Source: an uncultured Erythrobacter sp. (GTDB taxonomy: Bacteria > Pseudomonadota > Alphaproteobacteria > Sphingomonadales > Sphingomonadaceae). Taken from it: a DNA stretch of 64,000 bases. The stretch is taken from positions 1 to 64,000 of the forward strand of contig NZ_CANLMB010000002.1 of the NCBI RefSeq assembly GCF_947492365.1, in the 5' to 3' direction. Shown in pieces: positions 63,608-64,000 of the stretch. Positions within the stretch are counted from its first letter, which is position 1. Each line of letters opens with the position of its first letter. The notes beneath the pieces are model-generated. The model was not told the origin of the DNA. It was given only the letters and a program-made list of their open reading frames with translations, and ran no database searches. A program made the position numbers and the translations under genes.

Positions 63608-64000
63608 ATGGGCGTCGAGACACACAAGACATTCTGCCGTTTCTGCCATGCGAACTGCGCGATGGAAGTGGATGTCGAAGTCACTGATCAGGGGCGCAAA
63701 GTGGTGGAGGTGCGCGGCGATCCCGACGACCCGGCCTATGGCGGCTACACCTGCATGAAAGGGCGCGAACTGCCCGATTCGCACAATGCCGAGCACCGGC
63801 TACATCACAGCCTCGTGCGCGGCGAGGATGGCGAGTTTCGCGAGATGGCGATGGGTGAAACGCTTGAGCATGTGGCGTCCGAACTGCGCCGGATTATCGA
63901 CAAGCACGGCCCGCATTCGGTCGCGGTGTTCATGGGCTCGGGCGGCTTCCAGAACAGCTCCGCCATGGCCGCCTCGCTCAGCTTCGCGCAGGCCATTGGC
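63608..64000 (+). CDS. Molybdopterin oxidoreductase, 5' part only
   Basis: The first 131 residues of a large Mo/W-bis-MGD enzyme; the gene continues past the window. The N-terminal 4Fe-4S site is visible as C-x2-C-x3-C (CRFCHANC) and a later Cys in GGYTCMKGRE. GAGGAG lies ahead of the ATG. The family includes formate dehydrogenase, nitrate reductase and dehydrogenases hydroxylating with water, so the reaction cannot be told from this part. Confidence 0.88.
   Translation, partial: MGVETHKTFCRFCHANCAMEVDVEVTDQGRKVVEVRGDPDDPAYGGYTCMKGRELPDSHNAEHRLHHSLVRGEDGEFREMAMGETLEHVASELRRIIDKHGPHSVAVFMGSGGFQNSSAMAASLSFAQAIG

Overview
The window reads as chromosomal DNA of a high-GC alphaproteobacterium of the order Sphingomonadales, most likely Erythrobacteraceae or a close relative. 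Supporting signs are MipZ, a fused CysNC with CysD and CysQ, an alphaproteobacterial petABC set, a TonB-dependent receptor beside Rieske oxygenases, several SnoaL-fold and short-chain dehydrogenase genes, and palindromes built on TTCGACAAGCTCA. The taxon is inferred; no 16S gene is present.

Layout. (1) 1-5.1 kb, housekeeping: the start of a J-like protein with a Pro-Glu repeat tail, phosphomannomutase, a membrane J-domain protein coupled to the division-site ATPase MipZ, panC, a TerC/DUF475 membrane protein and tRNA-Gly(TCC). (2) 5.14-19.65 kb, a genomic island in the 3' end of tRNA-Gly. It has a P4-type integrase at the left end, a single-domain tyrosine recombinase at the right end, an imperfect copy of the tRNA end as attR, GGGGGCC repeats at both ends and a 55-bp inverted repeat pair. 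The cargo is a chemoreceptor, a TetR regulator, a CYP153 alkane-hydroxylase-type P450 with its 2Fe-2S ferredoxin, a double-hotdog thioesterase-like protein, a MarR regulator, and an operon of alpha/beta hydrolase, thioesterase and a two-gene RND efflux pump. (3) 19.7-38.3 kb, core genes: cysD-cysNC-cysQ, an OmpA lipoprotein, a Na+/H+ antiporter, apt, petABC, pgeF-pepN, an epimerase-like protein, an EamA transporter, threonine aldolase, a small acetyltransferase and two bacterial PH-domain membrane proteins. (4) 38.4-64 kb, an accessory catabolic region: acyl-CoA dehydrogenase, GST, five SDRs, an MFS transporter, two Rieske oxygenase alpha subunits, a TonB receptor, four SnoaL/NTF2-like proteins, an NmrA protein, two MDR oxidoreductases, a thioesterase, an acyl-CoA ligase, DoxX, a second P450, a KstD-like flavoprotein, an ABM-domain protein, two tandem 119-aa paralogs and the start of a molybdopterin oxidoreductase.

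How it may work together (inference). The island looks like a mobile module for sensing, hydroxylating, processing and exporting or tolerating hydrophobic compounds such as alkanes. The 38-64 kb region looks like a pathway for a bulky hydrophobic, probably alicyclic, steroid-like or aromatic substrate: uptake by the TonB receptor, oxidation by Rieske and P450 enzymes, SDR and flavin dehydrogenations, then CoA activation and beta-oxidation-type steps. Neither the substrate nor the redox partners of these Rieske and P450 enzymes can be read from this window, and no transcriptional regulator lies in that region.
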